This document shows positions 1 to 9,478 of a stretch of 64,000 nt of DNA, piece after piece. Every line of letters begins with the position of its first letter. The stretch's first letter is position 1. The position numbers were made by a program, and so were the translations under genes. This DNA is from Asticcacaulis sp. AC402 (lineage in GTDB: Bacteria > Pseudomonadota > Alphaproteobacteria > Caulobacterales > Caulobacteraceae): the NCBI RefSeq assembly GCF_000495835.1, contig NZ_AWGC01000038.1, forward strand, positions 1 through 64,000. The letters are read 5' to 3'. A model generated the notes under the pieces. It was not told where the DNA came from, did no database searches, and saw only the letters and a program-made list of their open reading frames with translations.

Positions 1-92
1 TATGGTTTCTTCTCCTCCCCATTTCAAATGGGGAGGTGCCGAGCAAGCGCGCCCAAAGGGCGAAGCGCGTCGAGGCGGAGGGGTCTACCTAC
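1..92 (-). repeat. Reverse-oriented partial copy of the 197-bp intergenic element
   Basis: These bases match the reverse complement of the inner part of the tandem element at 2616-3045. Shared parts are the CCTCCCCAT..ATGGGGAGG hairpin, the run encoding 'gcgagcaag', and the 'cgtcgag.cggaggggtc' block. It is a dispersed intergenic repeat cut by the window edge. No gene is seen in it. Confidence 0.7.
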
Positions 93-158
93 TGTCGATG
101 TGTCAATCTTTTCGTTGATAGGTATTAAAACGCGAAGAACAGAAAGGGGGCAGAGTCA

Positions 159-430
159 TTTATCGGCAAGGTGAGCGTAACACCACCAGTCCACCTTGCC
201 CTCGGTCGTTAGATTGGTGGAGAGGGGCCACCCGGCGCGCAGCAAGATGGGCTTCGACCTCTTCATTCGAAAGGGGCGGCCGCACATCGCCAGGGTTTCC
301 TGGACCTTTGCGCGAAACCCGACATCATAGGCTTGCGGCTCGACGGCTGTCTCTTTGTTGGGCGATGTGGCAAACGCCTTTTGAGCCGATTTTGCCGCAA
401 TTGAAGTGCGGGTGTCAGTTCACGCATCGA
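159..430 (-). pseudogene. Frameshifted remnant of a RelB-type/stability-determinant antitoxin
   Basis: Read on the minus strand, one frame gives a coding-looking stretch with YDVGFRAKVQETLAMCGRP. A shift of one frame then continues RPPLSNEEVEAHLAARRVA and stops near position 160. Together these resemble short antitoxins of type II toxin-antitoxin pairs, which have a Y-D-x-x-F-R-A-x-V-Q core followed by E-E-V-x-A-H-x-A-A-R-R. No in-frame start is seen upstream and an in-frame stop precedes the core, so the gene looks broken at both ends. No toxin gene follows. The family assignment rests on memory of the motif only. Confidence 0.4.
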
Positions 431-452
431 CTTTGCGTGCCGCTGCGATCAT

Positions 453-709
453 AAGAATTTTTCACCACGAACCCCACGAACAGGCACGAACTTTCGGGTC
501 GTCCTGACGCCGCGAAGCGGCCTTTCCTGTCATAAATCGATGCGCGTCCCGCATGTTGAAGGTTATCACCGCCAGGACAGCGCAATCCGCCTTAATCCCT
601 CTAATCTGTGTAATCTGTGGATCCACTTTGCATGAGTTGCCGCTGCGCGGGGGTTTCCAGCACCGCCTAAAGTTCGTGTCTGTTCGTGGGGTTCGTGGTC
701 AAGATTCTT
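453..709. repeat. Inverted pair of a short intergenic repeat (cacgaac family)
   Basis: About 41 bases at 453-494 recur almost exactly, in reverse complement, at 669-709. Each arm contains a reiterated CACGAAC word. Between the arms, near 589-623, lies a stretch of another family (TTAATCCCTCT followed by AATCTGTG words) that recurs near 53565. No gene is apparent from 431 to 960. Confidence 0.65.
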
Positions 710-960
710 TCTAAATACCGGACCCGACGCCCCGTAAAGGTTTCAAATAGCATCCTCATAACTACCCCTACGCTTGCGCGGCACAAAGGGGGCAGACTCG
801 ATTCCCATGCCGGTGGAGAAGCCTGTTGGCCGCCGGTGCCCTTGGCCTGGCCCACGACCTTATCAATCTCGGTCGTGCAGCCGTCTCTCAGCCATCTGTT
901 AGGACCCGTAGCGATGATTCAGTCCGAGGTGACCTTTCAGCGGCACGAGCTCTGCCAAAC

Positions 961-1302
961 TCAACCCGCTGTGACGACCAAGGTCGTTGCGTGAACAATG
1001 GCGATGCCAAGGTTTGAAAGCACGACGGGGTTGCGCAGGCCAACAAACGGGGCCGTCAGAACCTTGTAGACGACCTGGATGGCAAGAAGCGCCTGAGCCC
1101 ACGCCAGGACGTCGTACTTGAGAAGATGACCGGCGAGCAGAGTTACGCTCGCGAACAATATCGCTGCATAGATTGCGGCCAGGATTCTCCGTGCCGCCGT
1201 ATCGGAGCCCCAAGCGTACTCTGCCGCCCGACCGTTAGCGGCCAGAACTCCGAGAACCGGAACGAGGACCATGATGTTGAGCGCAAGAGAAACCAGCAGC
1301 AC
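961..1302 (-). CDS. Small multi-pass membrane protein, unknown function
   Basis: The 113-residue product is almost entirely hydrophobic and holds three or four probable membrane segments: roughly residues 1-22, 38-60, 66-88 and 92-112. The start is a GTG preceded by GGGGTAGG. No family is recognised. It stands alone, with repeats on both sides, and its short length and setting leave open that it is a truncated or decaying gene. The reading frame is clean and its composition is typical of a real membrane protein. Confidence 0.5.
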   Translation of the reverse strand: MLLVSLALNIMVLVPVLGVLAANGRAAEYAWGSDTAARRILAAIYAAILFASVTLLAGHLLKYDVLAWAQALLAIQVVYKVLTAPFVGLRNPVVLSNLGIAIVHATTLVVTAG

Positions 1303-1370
1303 AAACCTACCCCATTATGAGAAACGTGACCCACTTTTAACGTGATGTACGAAGGGTGCTTTGCGCCGGA

Positions 1371-1440
1371 TCATAAAGCGGGGTCTTGCGGCCAGGGCCC
1401 AATTCGATAAAGTGTGACACATTTTTCGGATAAATTGCGC
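1371..1440 (-). repeat. Fragment of dispersed repeat family A
   Basis: The words ATTCGATAAAGTGTGAC, TTTTTCGGATAAAT and TGCGCTCT match, in reverse order and complement, the consensus element best seen at 53749-53871. The copy is degraded. It lies upstream of glucokinase and no coding function is seen. Confidence 0.5.
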
Positions 1441-1489
1441 TCTCGCCTTTGTCGCTCAAGGTTACGCCGCCGACGACACGCCTTTCGAA

Positions 1490-1506
1490 CGATACTGTCA
1501 GTATCG
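1490..1506. promoter_or_regulatory. 17-bp perfect palindrome upstream of glk
   Basis: CGATACTG-T-CAGTATCG is a perfect 8+1+8 palindrome 120 bases before the glucokinase start. Its size suits a dimeric repressor operator, but no regulator gene is adjacent and no promoter boxes could be assigned with confidence. Confidence 0.35.
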
Positions 1507-1625
1507 GGCAGGTTTGGACAGGCTGGCGGGAACCCTTTTTCATGCAAAGTCAGCCGCATTTCTTTTGACGTCCGTAAGGCGATGGCGTAGCTTGCCCTTA
1601 TAAAAAAGTATGGGAGGTCAAAGAC

Positions 1626-2615
1626 ATGCTGAGCAGCTCCCCACGGCGGTTGACGGGGCTGGTTGGGGATATCGGCGGTACGAATGCGCGATTTGCCATA
1701 GCCACGCGCACCGGACATGATGTCGAACTCGACCATTACCTCACCATCGAATGCTCGGGTGTCAAAGATTTTCATGATGCTGTCGACGCCTATGGGCGCC
1801 ATGTTGGCGGCCTGCCCAAGCTGGATTTCGCCGTCGTCGCGGTCGCTGGCCCCGTCAAGGACGGCGCCATAAAGTTTACCAATCTCGACTGGCTGATTAC
1901 CGAGCGTGACCTCGCCGATGTGACCCGGGCGCCCAAGGTCAGGCTGATCAACGACTATGCCGCCCTGGCCTATTGTCTGCCCTATCTGACGGATGAGCAT
2001 ACCCGCGCCATCGGCCCGGTGACCAGGGGTTTCGGCGAGGCATGGTCGGTGTTCGGCCCCGGAACCGGCTTCGGGGCTTCGGTCCTGGTCGGCGGGCCGG
2101 CGGGACCCTACTGTCTGTCGACCGAGACCGGCCACATTTCCTTCGCCCCGGTGAACGATTTCGAGGCCGAAATCCGCGGCTTCCTGCAACGCAAGCTGGG
2201 TCGCGCCACCCTGGAAATGATTCTGTCCGGACAGGGCATCGTCAATCTCTATCGGGCCATATGCGCCATTCACGGGGAAACGGCCGCTGACCTGACACCG
2301 GCGCAAATTACCCAGCTCGACAGCCGTGGCGGGCCGCAATGCCGGGCCACGGTCGAAACCTTCCTCGATATCCTGGCGTCTACCTGTGGTGAAATTGCGC
2401 TGGCCCATGGCGCGACATCAGGCGTCTATATCGCCGGCGGAATCGCACCCCGGCTGATGCACCTGATCGACGCCGAGCGCTTCCGCGCGCGGATGGAAGC
2501 CAAGGCGCCCATGGCCCACATCGTGGCGGCCATCCCAAGCCGGATCATCATCCATCCTTATCCAGCCCTTCTCGGCGCCGCCGAAGCCCTCACCGAGCAG
2601 GCGATTCTTGCCTAG
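1626..2615 (+). CDS. glk: Glucokinase
   Basis: Phosphorylates glucose to glucose-6-phosphate in the cytoplasm with ATP. The 329-residue length fits the bacterial glucokinase (Glk, PF02685) family. Residues 14-22 are the ATP-binding GDIGGTNAR motif. INDYAALAY near residue 108 carries the catalytic Asp region. GPGTGFGAS and a C-terminal GGIAPR adenosine motif are present. The ATG start has a GGGAGG site nine bases upstream. The gene points away from the glycogen operon across a tandem repeat, but its product supplies the hexose phosphate that the phosphohexomutase of that operon converts to glucose-1-phosphate. Confidence 0.93.
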   Translation: MLSSSPRRLTGLVGDIGGTNARFAIATRTGHDVELDHYLTIECSGVKDFHDAVDAYGRHVGGLPKLDFAVVAVAGPVKDGAIKFTNLDWLITERDLADVTRAPKVRLINDYAALAYCLPYLTDEHTRAIGPVTRGFGEAWSVFGPGTGFGASVLVGGPAGPYCLSTETGHISFAPVNDFEAEIRGFLQRKLGRATLEMILSGQGIVNLYRAICAIHGETAADLTPAQITQLDSRGGPQCRATVETFLDILASTCGEIALAHGATSGVYIAGGIAPRLMHLIDAERFRARMEAKAPMAHIVAAIPSRIIIHPYPALLGAAEALTEQAILA

Positions 2616-3045
2616 GCGGGATGTGGTTTGATGGACTCAAAATCCCAATCCAATACCAAGCCTCATGAAGAAGGACATCCTCCCAAAGAGGACCCCTCCG
2701 TCTCGACGCGTTTCGCCCCAAAGGGGGGGCTCACTTGCTCGCCACCTCCCCATGGAAGACATGGGGAGGAGAAGTAGCTTAAAATCCTACCGTCTTCTCC
2801 TCCCTATCCAGGGCGGGATGTGGTTTGAGGGGCTCAAAATCCCAATCCAATACCAAGCCTCATAAAGAAGGACATCCTCCCATAGAGGACCCCTCCGTCT
2901 CGACGCGTTTCGCGCCAAAGGGGGGGCTCACTTGCTCGCCACCTCCCCATTGAAGACATGGGGAGGAGACGTAGCTTAACATCCTACCGTCTTCTCCTCC
3001 CTATCCAGGGCGGGATGTGGTTTGATGGGCTCAAAATCCCAATCT
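2616..3045. repeat. 197-bp tandem repeat, two full copies and a partial third
   Basis: Copies start at 2616, 2813 and 3010, so the period is exactly 197 bp. The two complete copies differ at only about ten positions. Each holds a CCTCCCCAT..ATGGGGAGG hairpin. The third copy breaks off near 3045 and runs into a family A tail (TTTTGTCG...TTGCGCTCTA) ending near 3075. This fills the space between convergent glk and the phosphohexomutase gene; no gene is seen. Confidence 0.9.
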
Positions 3046-3088
3046 AAGTTTATGTTTTGTCGGATTGCGCTCTAAATCCGGGCGGTCG

Positions 3089-4591
3089 CTATATTTCCTG
3101 ATTATAGGAACCGATTTCCGGGTACGTTTCCAGGCGCGGCTTGACCTCCTTGCGGAAAAGATCGCGCATGTCGTCTTCGGAGCGCAGGGACTCGACGACG
3201 ACAACCAGTTCCGGCTTGTTGGATGAGGCGCGCACCAGGACCCAGGATCCATCTTCGAGATGGACGCGGGCGCCGTTGACGGTGATGACGTCCCTGATCT
3301 TGCGGCCGAGGATCGAACCGCCGGCCTTGCCAAGGTCCTCATAGGCCTTGACGATGCGCTCCAGCACCTCGTACTTTAGCTCGTCGGCGCAATGCGGGCT
3401 CATGGTCAGCGACGTATAGGCGACGGGCAGGGCGTTTTTCAGGTCCGATAGGGTCTGGGACGGATTGCGGTCGAGCATGGCCAGAATCCACGAGGCAGCG
3501 ACGAGGCCATCATCGTAGCCGCGGCCGAGCGGCGCATTGAAGAAGAAATGGCCGGACTTTTCGAAGCCGGCGAGTGCGTTCAGTTCTGCCGTCTTGCGTT
3601 TGATATAGCTGTGGCCGGTCTTCCAGTAGACGGTTGTCGCTCCGTTCTTTTTCAGCACTGCGTCGGTGGCATAGAGGCCCGTAGACTTGACGTCGACGAC
3701 GAAGGTGGCGTCCTGATATTGCTCTGACAGGTCGCGCGCCAGCATCAGCCCGATCTTGTCGGCAAAAATTTCGTCACCCTTGTCGTCAACGACGCCGCAG
3801 CGATCGCCGTCGCCATCGAAGCCCAGCGCCAGATCGGCGCCGGTCGATTTGACCACCTTGGCCATTTCGGACAGCATGTGGTGGTCTTCGGGATTGGGAT
3901 TGTACTTTGGAAAGGTGTTGTCGAGATCGCAATCCATTTCGATGACCTCGACCCCCATGGCGCGCAGGGTCTGGGGGGCGAAGGCACCGGCCGTGCCATT
4001 GCCGCAGGCGCAGATGACCTTGAGCGGCCGCTTGATGTGCACCTTGGAGGAAATGTCGTCCATATAGCGCTGCTGTACACCCTCGATCATCCTGACCGAG
4101 CCGCCCGGGCGCTCGATGCCGTCGCCGCCAAGGACGATCTCCTTCAGGCGGCCGATTTCCTCCGGGCCGAACGTCAGCGGCGCCTGGCAACCCATCTTGA
4201 CGCCGGTCCAGCCGTTTTCATTGTGCGAGGCCGTGACCATGGCGACGCACGGGGCGTCGAGGTCGAACTGGGCAAAATAGGCGATCGGTGACAGGGCCAG
4301 GCCGATGTCGAGGACCTCGCAACCGGCCTGCATAAGTCCGAGCATCAGGGCGTTCTTGATATTGATCGAGTAGGCGCGAAAGTCGTGGCCGACGACGACG
4401 CGCGGTGCGACGCCGCGTTCGTGGATATAGGTGCCCAGTCCCAGGCCGAGCGCCTGAACGCCGAGATAGTTGAGGTCATTGCCGAACAGCCAGCGCGCAT
4501 CATATTCGCGAAAGCCGGTGGGCGCCACGACCGCGCAGGTTTCGTAGTCAAAGGAGTTTGGCTTGACGCCGGTCTTGGGAAGGAGGGACAT
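3089..4591 (-). CDS. Phosphomannomutase/phosphoglucomutase
   Basis: An alpha-D-phosphohexomutase of 500 residues, probably interconverting glucose-6-P with glucose-1-P and mannose-6-P with mannose-1-P. The phosphoserine loop is TASHNENG with Ser at 122, the metal loop is DGDGDR at 259-264, and the sugar-binding loop FEKSGHFFF follows. It is the last gene of the glycogen operon; its ATG overlaps the glgA stop by one base (TGATG). That place argues for a role in making glucose-1-P for GlgC. The AlgC/ManB subgroup cannot be settled from sequence alone. Confidence 0.9.
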   Translation of the reverse strand: MSLLPKTGVKPNSFDYETCAVVAPTGFREYDARWLFGNDLNYLGVQALGLGLGTYIHERGVAPRVVVGHDFRAYSINIKNALMLGLMQAGCEVLDIGLALSPIAYFAQFDLDAPCVAMVTASHNENGWTGVKMGCQAPLTFGPEEIGRLKEIVLGGDGIERPGGSVRMIEGVQQRYMDDISSKVHIKRPLKVICACGNGTAGAFAPQTLRAMGVEVIEMDCDLDNTFPKYNPNPEDHHMLSEMAKVVKSTGADLALGFDGDGDRCGVVDDKGDEIFADKIGLMLARDLSEQYQDATFVVDVKSTGLYATDAVLKKNGATTVYWKTGHSYIKRKTAELNALAGFEKSGHFFFNAPLGRGYDDGLVAASWILAMLDRNPSQTLSDLKNALPVAYTSLTMSPHCADELKYEVLERIVKAYEDLGKAGGSILGRKIRDVITVNGARVHLEDGSWVLVRASSNKPELVVVVESLRSEDDMRDLFRKEVKPRLETYPEIGSYNQEI

Positions 4592-6027
4592 CAGAGAAGT
4601 TCCTTATAGAGTTGGGCGTAGCGCAGGCCGCTGCGAGCCCAGGAAAAGTCAGCTTTCATGGCGTTTTTCTGCAGCGATTTCCAATCCTTGCGCTGGTTGA
4701 AAGTGGTGACGGCGCGGCGCAGTGCGTGACGAAGACTGTCGTGGGTGACTTCGTCGAACTGGAAACCCGTGGCGACGCCGGCGCAGAGGGCGGCTTCATT
4801 GGCATCGATCACCGTGTCGGCCAGGCCACCCGTGCGTGCCACGACCGGGATGCAACCGTAGCGCAGTCCGTAGAGCTGGGTCAGGCCGCAGGGTTCGAAG
4901 CGCGAGGGTACGATGATGGCATCGCTACCGCCTTGCAGCAGGTGCGACAGGGCTTCGTCATAGCCGATGCGAACGCCGATATGACCGGAATGGCGGCCGC
5001 TGGCGGCGACGGTCGCAGCTTCAAGGGCGGCGTCACCGGCGCCCAGAATAGCCAGTTGCCCCCCCATGGCGACGATGTCATCGAAGAGGTCGACCAGGAT
5101 GTCGATGCCTTTTTGCCAGGTCAGGCGGCTGACGACGCAGAACAGCGGCCCCCGCGACGCTGTCAGGCCAAAAAGGCTTTTCAAGGCTGCGCGGTTGCCG
5201 GCGCGGTCGCCGAGCTTGCCGGCGCTGTAGTGGCTGTTGAGATGCCGGTCGGTCGCCGGGTTCCACACCTGCGTGTCGATACCGTTGACGATACCGCGGA
5301 CACTGGCGGCGCGGGCATTGATCATGCCTTCCAGGCCCATGCCGAATTCCGCCAGGCGGATTTCCTGGGCGTAACTGGGGCTGACCGTGGTTATGGCGGT
5401 GGCGCATTGCAGTCCGCCCTTCAGGAAACCGACGCCGCCGTAGTACTCGATACCGTCGATATGGAAGGCGGCTTGCGGCAGGTCGAGGCCCTTGAAGATC
5501 TCAGGCCCGTACCGCCCCTGGAAGGCCAGGTTGTGGATGGTCAGGATGCTGGGCGTCTTTTGTGCCTTGGCATTACCGTGACGCAGATAGACGGGCGCCG
5601 TGGCTGCCTGCCAGTCATGGGCATGGACGAGGTCAAAATCGAGCGAGGGTACGAGGCCGCCGGCCAGGTCGGCGGCGGCGCGGCCCAGGGCGGCGAATCT
5701 TTGCCAGTTGTCCGGCCATTCGCTGCCGGTGGGGTCGCTATAGGGGCCGCCCTCGCGCGCGAACAGGGCCGGGGCGTCGAGGACGATCAGGTCGATGACC
5801 GCATCGCTGTGGCGGACCAGCCTGGCCTTGACGCCGAGCAGGCTCTTGTAGGTGTGGATAACCTCACCGGCACCCAGGCTCTGAACGACCGACGGATAGC
5901 CTGGCAGGAGGGTGGTGAGCGTGGCGCCGTGCGGCGCCAGCGCGGCGGGCAGGGCGCCTGCCACGTCGGCCAGCCCCCCCGTCTTGATGATCGGATAGGC
6001 CTCCGAGGCGACCGAGAGGACGCGCAT
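4591..6027 (-). CDS. glgA: Glycogen synthase (ADP-glucose)
   Basis: GT5 transferase of 478 residues that adds glucose from ADP-glucose to growing alpha-1,4-glucan. The N-terminal KTGGLADV at residues 15-22 is the ADP-glucose binding signature. HNLAFQG, VSPSYAQE and a C-terminal PSRFEPCGLTQLYGLRYG block hold the usual catalytic and nucleotide-sugar residues. Full length for bacterial GlgA. It starts one base after the glgC stop and ends overlapping the phosphohexomutase start, so it is translationally coupled on both sides. Confidence 0.95.
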   Translation of the reverse strand: MRVLSVASEAYPIIKTGGLADVAGALPAALAPHGATLTTLLPGYPSVVQSLGAGEVIHTYKSLLGVKARLVRHSDAVIDLIVLDAPALFAREGGPYSDPTGSEWPDNWQRFAALGRAAADLAGGLVPSLDFDLVHAHDWQAATAPVYLRHGNAKAQKTPSILTIHNLAFQGRYGPEIFKGLDLPQAAFHIDGIEYYGGVGFLKGGLQCATAITTVSPSYAQEIRLAEFGMGLEGMINARAASVRGIVNGIDTQVWNPATDRHLNSHYSAGKLGDRAGNRAALKSLFGLTASRGPLFCVVSRLTWQKGIDILVDLFDDIVAMGGQLAILGAGDAALEAATVAASGRHSGHIGVRIGYDEALSHLLQGGSDAIIVPSRFEPCGLTQLYGLRYGCIPVVARTGGLADTVIDANEAALCAGVATGFQFDEVTHDSLRHALRRAVTTFNQRKDWKSLQKNAMKADFSWARSGLRYAQLYKELL

Positions 6028-6028
6028 A

Positions 6029-7291
6029 TCAGGCCTTCAGTCCGTCGATCATCGTCTGGGTGATCAGGCAAATGCCATTGTTGGTGCGTCGGAAACGCGC
6101 TGCATCCAGTTCCGGGTCTTCGCCGACGACAAGGCCGTTGGGGATAACAACGCCGCGATCGACAACGACACGGCTTAGCCGGACGTTCTGGCCGATGACG
6201 GAACCCGGCAGGATGACGGCCTGGTTGAGGTCGCTGTAGGAATGGATGTGGACATTGGTAAAGATCAGGCTGCTGTGGACGGCGGCCCCGGAGATAATGC
6301 ATCCGCCCGATACCAGGGACGACAGGGCGTGACCGCGGCGGCCGTCCAGGTCGTGGACGAACTTGGCTGGCGGGGTGATCTCCTGGTAGGTCCAGATCGG
6401 CCAGTTGCGATCGTAAAGATCGAAGTGCGGCGTTGGCTGGGTCAGGTCCATATTGGCCTCCCAATAGGCATCGACCGTGCCGACGTCGCGCCAGTAGGCC
6501 TCGGTCTCGCTTTCGGAGCGGACGCACGAATGACTGAACTGATGGGCGACCGCCTTGCCGTGGGTGACGAGGTGCGGGATAATGTCTTTACCAAAGTCGC
6601 GGCTGGAACTGGGCGCCACCGCGTCACGCTTGAGTTCCTCGATCAGGAACTTTGTCTTGAAGACATAGACGCCCATGGAGACCAGGGCTATGTCGGGCTT
6701 GCCCGGCATGGCAGGGGGATCGGCCGGCTTTTCGACAAAGGCGGTGATGGTGCCTGTCGTATCGACGGCCATGCAGCCGAAGCCCGAAGCGCTGAGCCGC
6801 GGGACTTCCATGCAGGCAATGGTAACGTCAGCGCCGCTGTCGGCATGCTGGCGCAGCATCTGCTCATAATCCATCTTGTAAATATGATCGCCGGCCAGGA
6901 TCAACATGTATTCCGGCGCATAGCTTTCGATGATGTCGATATTCTGGAAGACGGCGTCGGCTGTCCCGTCATACCATTGCGTCTCCGAAACGCGCTGCGA
7001 CGCCGGCAGGATGTCGAAGCTTTCATTGCGTTCCTGGCGGAAAAAATTCCAGGCCTTCTGCAGGTGGCGGATGAGGCTGTGGGCCTTGTACTGGGTGGCT
7101 ACGCCGATACGGCGGATGCCGGAATTGAGCGCGTTCGACAGGGCAAAGTCGATAATGCGCGACTTGCCGCCGAAGTAGACCGCCGGCTTGGCGCGGATAT
7201 CGGTCAATTCATTAAGGCGGCTGCCGCGGCCACCGGCCAGGACATAGGCCATTGTATCGCGGGCCAGGGGCCTCGAATTCACGGGTAACAT
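6029..7291 (-). CDS. glgC: Glucose-1-phosphate adenylyltransferase
   Basis: Makes ADP-glucose from ATP and glucose-1-phosphate, the committed step of bacterial glycogen synthesis. The 420-residue protein has the nucleotide-binding AGGRGSRL at 19-26, the [10 protein letters not shown] segment at 33-42, the catalytic [13 protein letters not shown] motif, a FVEKPADPP substrate loop and a C-terminal left-handed beta-helix. The ATG has a GGGAGAG site upstream. It sits between glgB (15-base gap) and glgA. Family members are allosterically controlled, but the effector cannot be read from the sequence. Confidence 0.95.
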   Translation of the reverse strand: MLPVNSRPLARDTMAYVLAGGRGSRLNELTDIRAKPAVYFGGKSRIIDFALSNALNSGIRRIGVATQYKAHSLIRHLQKAWNFFRQERNESFDILPASQRVSETQWYDGTADAVFQNIDIIESYAPEYMLILAGDHIYKMDYEQMLRQHADSGADVTIACMEVPRLSASGFGCMAVDTTGTITAFVEKPADPPAMPGKPDIALVSMGVYVFKTKFLIEELKRDAVAPSSSRDFGKDIIPHLVTHGKAVAHQFSHSCVRSESETEAYWRDVGTVDAYWEANMDLTQPTPHFDLYDRNWPIWTYQEITPPAKFVHDLDGRRGHALSSLVSGGCIISGAAVHSSLIFTNVHIHSYSDLNQAVILPGSVIGQNVRLSRVVVDRGVVIPNGLVVGEDPELDAARFRRTNNGICLITQTMIDGLKA

Positions 7292-7306
7292 ATTGCTCTC
7301 TCCCTT

Positions 7307-9478
7307 TTATCCGCCCGGGTTTCCCGGGTCGTATTCAAACATCAGTGTCGACAGGGCCGGCAGGGTGATCAAGGCTGCGCCGTCTGTCGCCCTGGCCTGA
7401 CCCATGTTACCGCCGCCACTGCCGCCGTAGATCTCGGAATCGGTATTGATGATTTCGCGCCAGACACCGTCGAACGGCAGGGGCAGCCGGTAACCGCTCA
7501 GCATGACTCCGCTCATATTGACGGCGACCGCCACCGGCCGGCCATCGTCACTCCAGCGCACCCAGGCGAAGACGCTGTTGGGGGCGTCATCGACAACGGC
7601 CCAATCGAAGCCGTCGCTGCGGCAGTCGCGCTCGTGCAAGGCTTTTTTGGTGCGATAGGCGATGTTGAGGTCACGGACCAGCCGGCGCACGCCGGCGTGC
7701 GCCGGGGCGTCGAGCAACTCCCAGTCCAGGCTGCGCGCCTCGCTCCATTCGCGGCGCTGGGCGAATTCCTGACCCATGAACAACAGCTTCTTGCCGGGAT
7801 AGCCCCACATCAGACCGTAATAGGCGCGCAGATTGGCGAATTTCTGCCAGTCGTCGCCCGGCATTTTGGTGAGCAGTGTGCCCTTGCCGTGGACGACTTC
7901 GTCGTGACTGATCGGCAGGACGAAATTTTCACTGAAGGCGTAGGTCAGGCCAAAGGTGATCTCGTTATAATGGTGGCTGCGATAGATAGGGTCGCGCGCC
8001 ATGTAACGCAGGGTGTCGTTCATGAACCCCATGTTCCACTTGAAATCGAACCCCAGACCCTTGTCGGCGACGGGGTGCGACACGCCCGGCCACGAGGTTG
8101 ACTCTTCGGCAACGGTAAAGACACCAGGATGGGCGGCGTTCAGTTCTGCATTAAAGCGGCGCAGGAATTCGACGGCTTCCCAGTTTTCGCGGCCGCCGTC
8201 GGCATTGGGGATCCATTCGCCTTCCTTGCGCGAATAGTCGCGGTAGAGCATGGAGGCGACGGCGTCGACCCTCAGGCCGTCAACGTGGTAATGACTGGCC
8301 CAGTACAGGGCGTTGTTGACGAGGAAGGCCTGGACCTCGCGGCGGCCGAAATTGTAGATATAGGTCGTCCAGTCCGGGTGGTATCCCAGCCTCGGGTCCT
8401 CGTGTTCGTAGAGGCAGGTTCCGTCAAAGCGCGCCAGGCCGTAGGCGTCGGCCGGGAAATGGGCCGGCACCCAGTCCAGCAGGACACCCAGGCCGGCGCG
8501 ATGGGCGCCGTCGACGAAGCGGGCAAAGCCTTCGGGCTCGCCGAAACGGGCACTTGGGGCAAACAGGCCAATGGTCTGATAGCCCCAGCTGGCATCGAGC
8601 GGATGCTCGCTTACCGGCATGAATTCGATGTGCGTGAAGCCCATGTCGACGACATAGGGGATAAGACGCGCGGCCAGCTCATCCCAGCTGTAGAAACCCT
8701 CCTCATACGGCTTTTGCCACGATCCGGCATGGACTTCGTACAGGCTGATCGGCTGGATACGCGGATCGGCCTTCGACCAGTAGGCTGTGTGCTCGGCATC
8801 GCCCCAGTCATGGTCGCAGGGCCGGGTTGTCACCGAGGCGGTGGCCGGGCGGAACTGCGAACGGAAGGCCAGGGGATCCGCCTTTTGTGGCAGGAGATTG
8901 CCATCGGCGCCGACGATTTCAAACTTGTAGAGGCGGCCTTCGCCGATATGGGGCAGAAAGATTTCCCAGACGCCGGTATCGTTGCGTCGGCGCATAACGT
9001 GCCGGCGGCCGTCCCAATCGTTGAAATCGCCGACGACGGATACGCGTTTGGCATTGGGCGCCCAGACGGCGAAATGCATGCCGCTGACGCCCTGGTGCTC
9101 GATCAGGTGGGCGCCCATGCTGTCGAAGAGGCGGCGGTGATTACCCTCATTCATCAGATAGTCGTCAACCGGACCAAGAACCGGGCCGAAACTATAGGGA
9201 TCGGTCGTCAACCATTCCGCCCCACCGCCCTGCGCCCGGTAGGTCATGGGCTGCACGCAGCGCAGCTGCACCGGGCCTTCGAAAAAACCGCGGTCGTCGA
9301 GGCGCGTCAGAAAACCCAGTGACGTGCCGTCGGCTGTAAACGCTTCCAGCGTCTGCGCGCCGGGTACAATGACACGCGCAACAAGGTGCTCCGCAAGGCT
9401 GTGAAGGCCCAGCAAGCGGAAGGGGTCGTCGTAATTTCCGGCGATCAGCGCGTCAATCTCGCTGCGGCTTAGCGTCAA
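7307..9478 (-). CDS. glgB: 1,4-alpha-glucan branching enzyme
   Basis: Introduces alpha-1,6 branches into the glucan. The 723-residue protein has the standard bacterial layout: an N-terminal beta domain, a CBM48 module (AVWAPNAKRVSVVGDFNDW) and a GH13 barrel with nucleophile GLRVDAVASM, general acid VAEES and ISHDEVVHGK, then a C-terminal beta domain. The start codon is TTG, overlapping the glgP stop as TTGA, with GGGGA seven bases upstream. Confidence 0.95.
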   Translation of the reverse strand: MTLSRSEIDALIAGNYDDPFRLLGLHSLAEHLVARVIVPGAQTLEAFTADGTSLGFLTRLDDRGFFEGPVQLRCVQPMTYRAQGGGAEWLTTDPYSFGPVLGPVDDYLMNEGNHRRLFDSMGAHLIEHQGVSGMHFAVWAPNAKRVSVVGDFNDWDGRRHVMRRRNDTGVWEIFLPHIGEGRLYKFEIVGADGNLLPQKADPLAFRSQFRPATASVTTRPCDHDWGDAEHTAYWSKADPRIQPISLYEVHAGSWQKPYEEGFYSWDELAARLIPYVVDMGFTHIEFMPVSEHPLDASWGYQTIGLFAPSARFGEPEGFARFVDGAHRAGLGVLLDWVPAHFPADAYGLARFDGTCLYEHEDPRLGYHPDWTTYIYNFGRREVQAFLVNNALYWASHYHVDGLRVDAVASMLYRDYSRKEGEWIPNADGGRENWEAVEFLRRFNAELNAAHPGVFTVAEESTSWPGVSHPVADKGLGFDFKWNMGFMNDTLRYMARDPIYRSHHYNEITFGLTYAFSENFVLPISHDEVVHGKGTLLTKMPGDDWQKFANLRAYYGLMWGYPGKKLLFMGQEFAQRREWSEARSLDWELLDAPAHAGVRRLVRDLNIAYRTKKALHERDCRSDGFDWAVVDDAPNSVFAWVRWSDDGRPVAVAVNMSGVMLSGYRLPLPFDGVWREIINTDSEIYGGSGGGNMGQARATDGAALITLPALSTLMFEYDPGNPGG

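Noticed and set aside
1371-2408. Long minus-strand frame (345 codons) over glucokinase
   Set aside because: Antisense shadow of glk, a clear family member with a good ribosome site; the shadow protein resembles nothing.
4612-6063. Long plus-strand frame (483 codons) over glgA
   Set aside because: Shadow frame opposite a full-length glycogen synthase; caused by high G+C third-position bias.
8129-9322. Plus-strand frame of 397 codons over glgB
   Set aside because: Antisense shadow of glgB; no family features.
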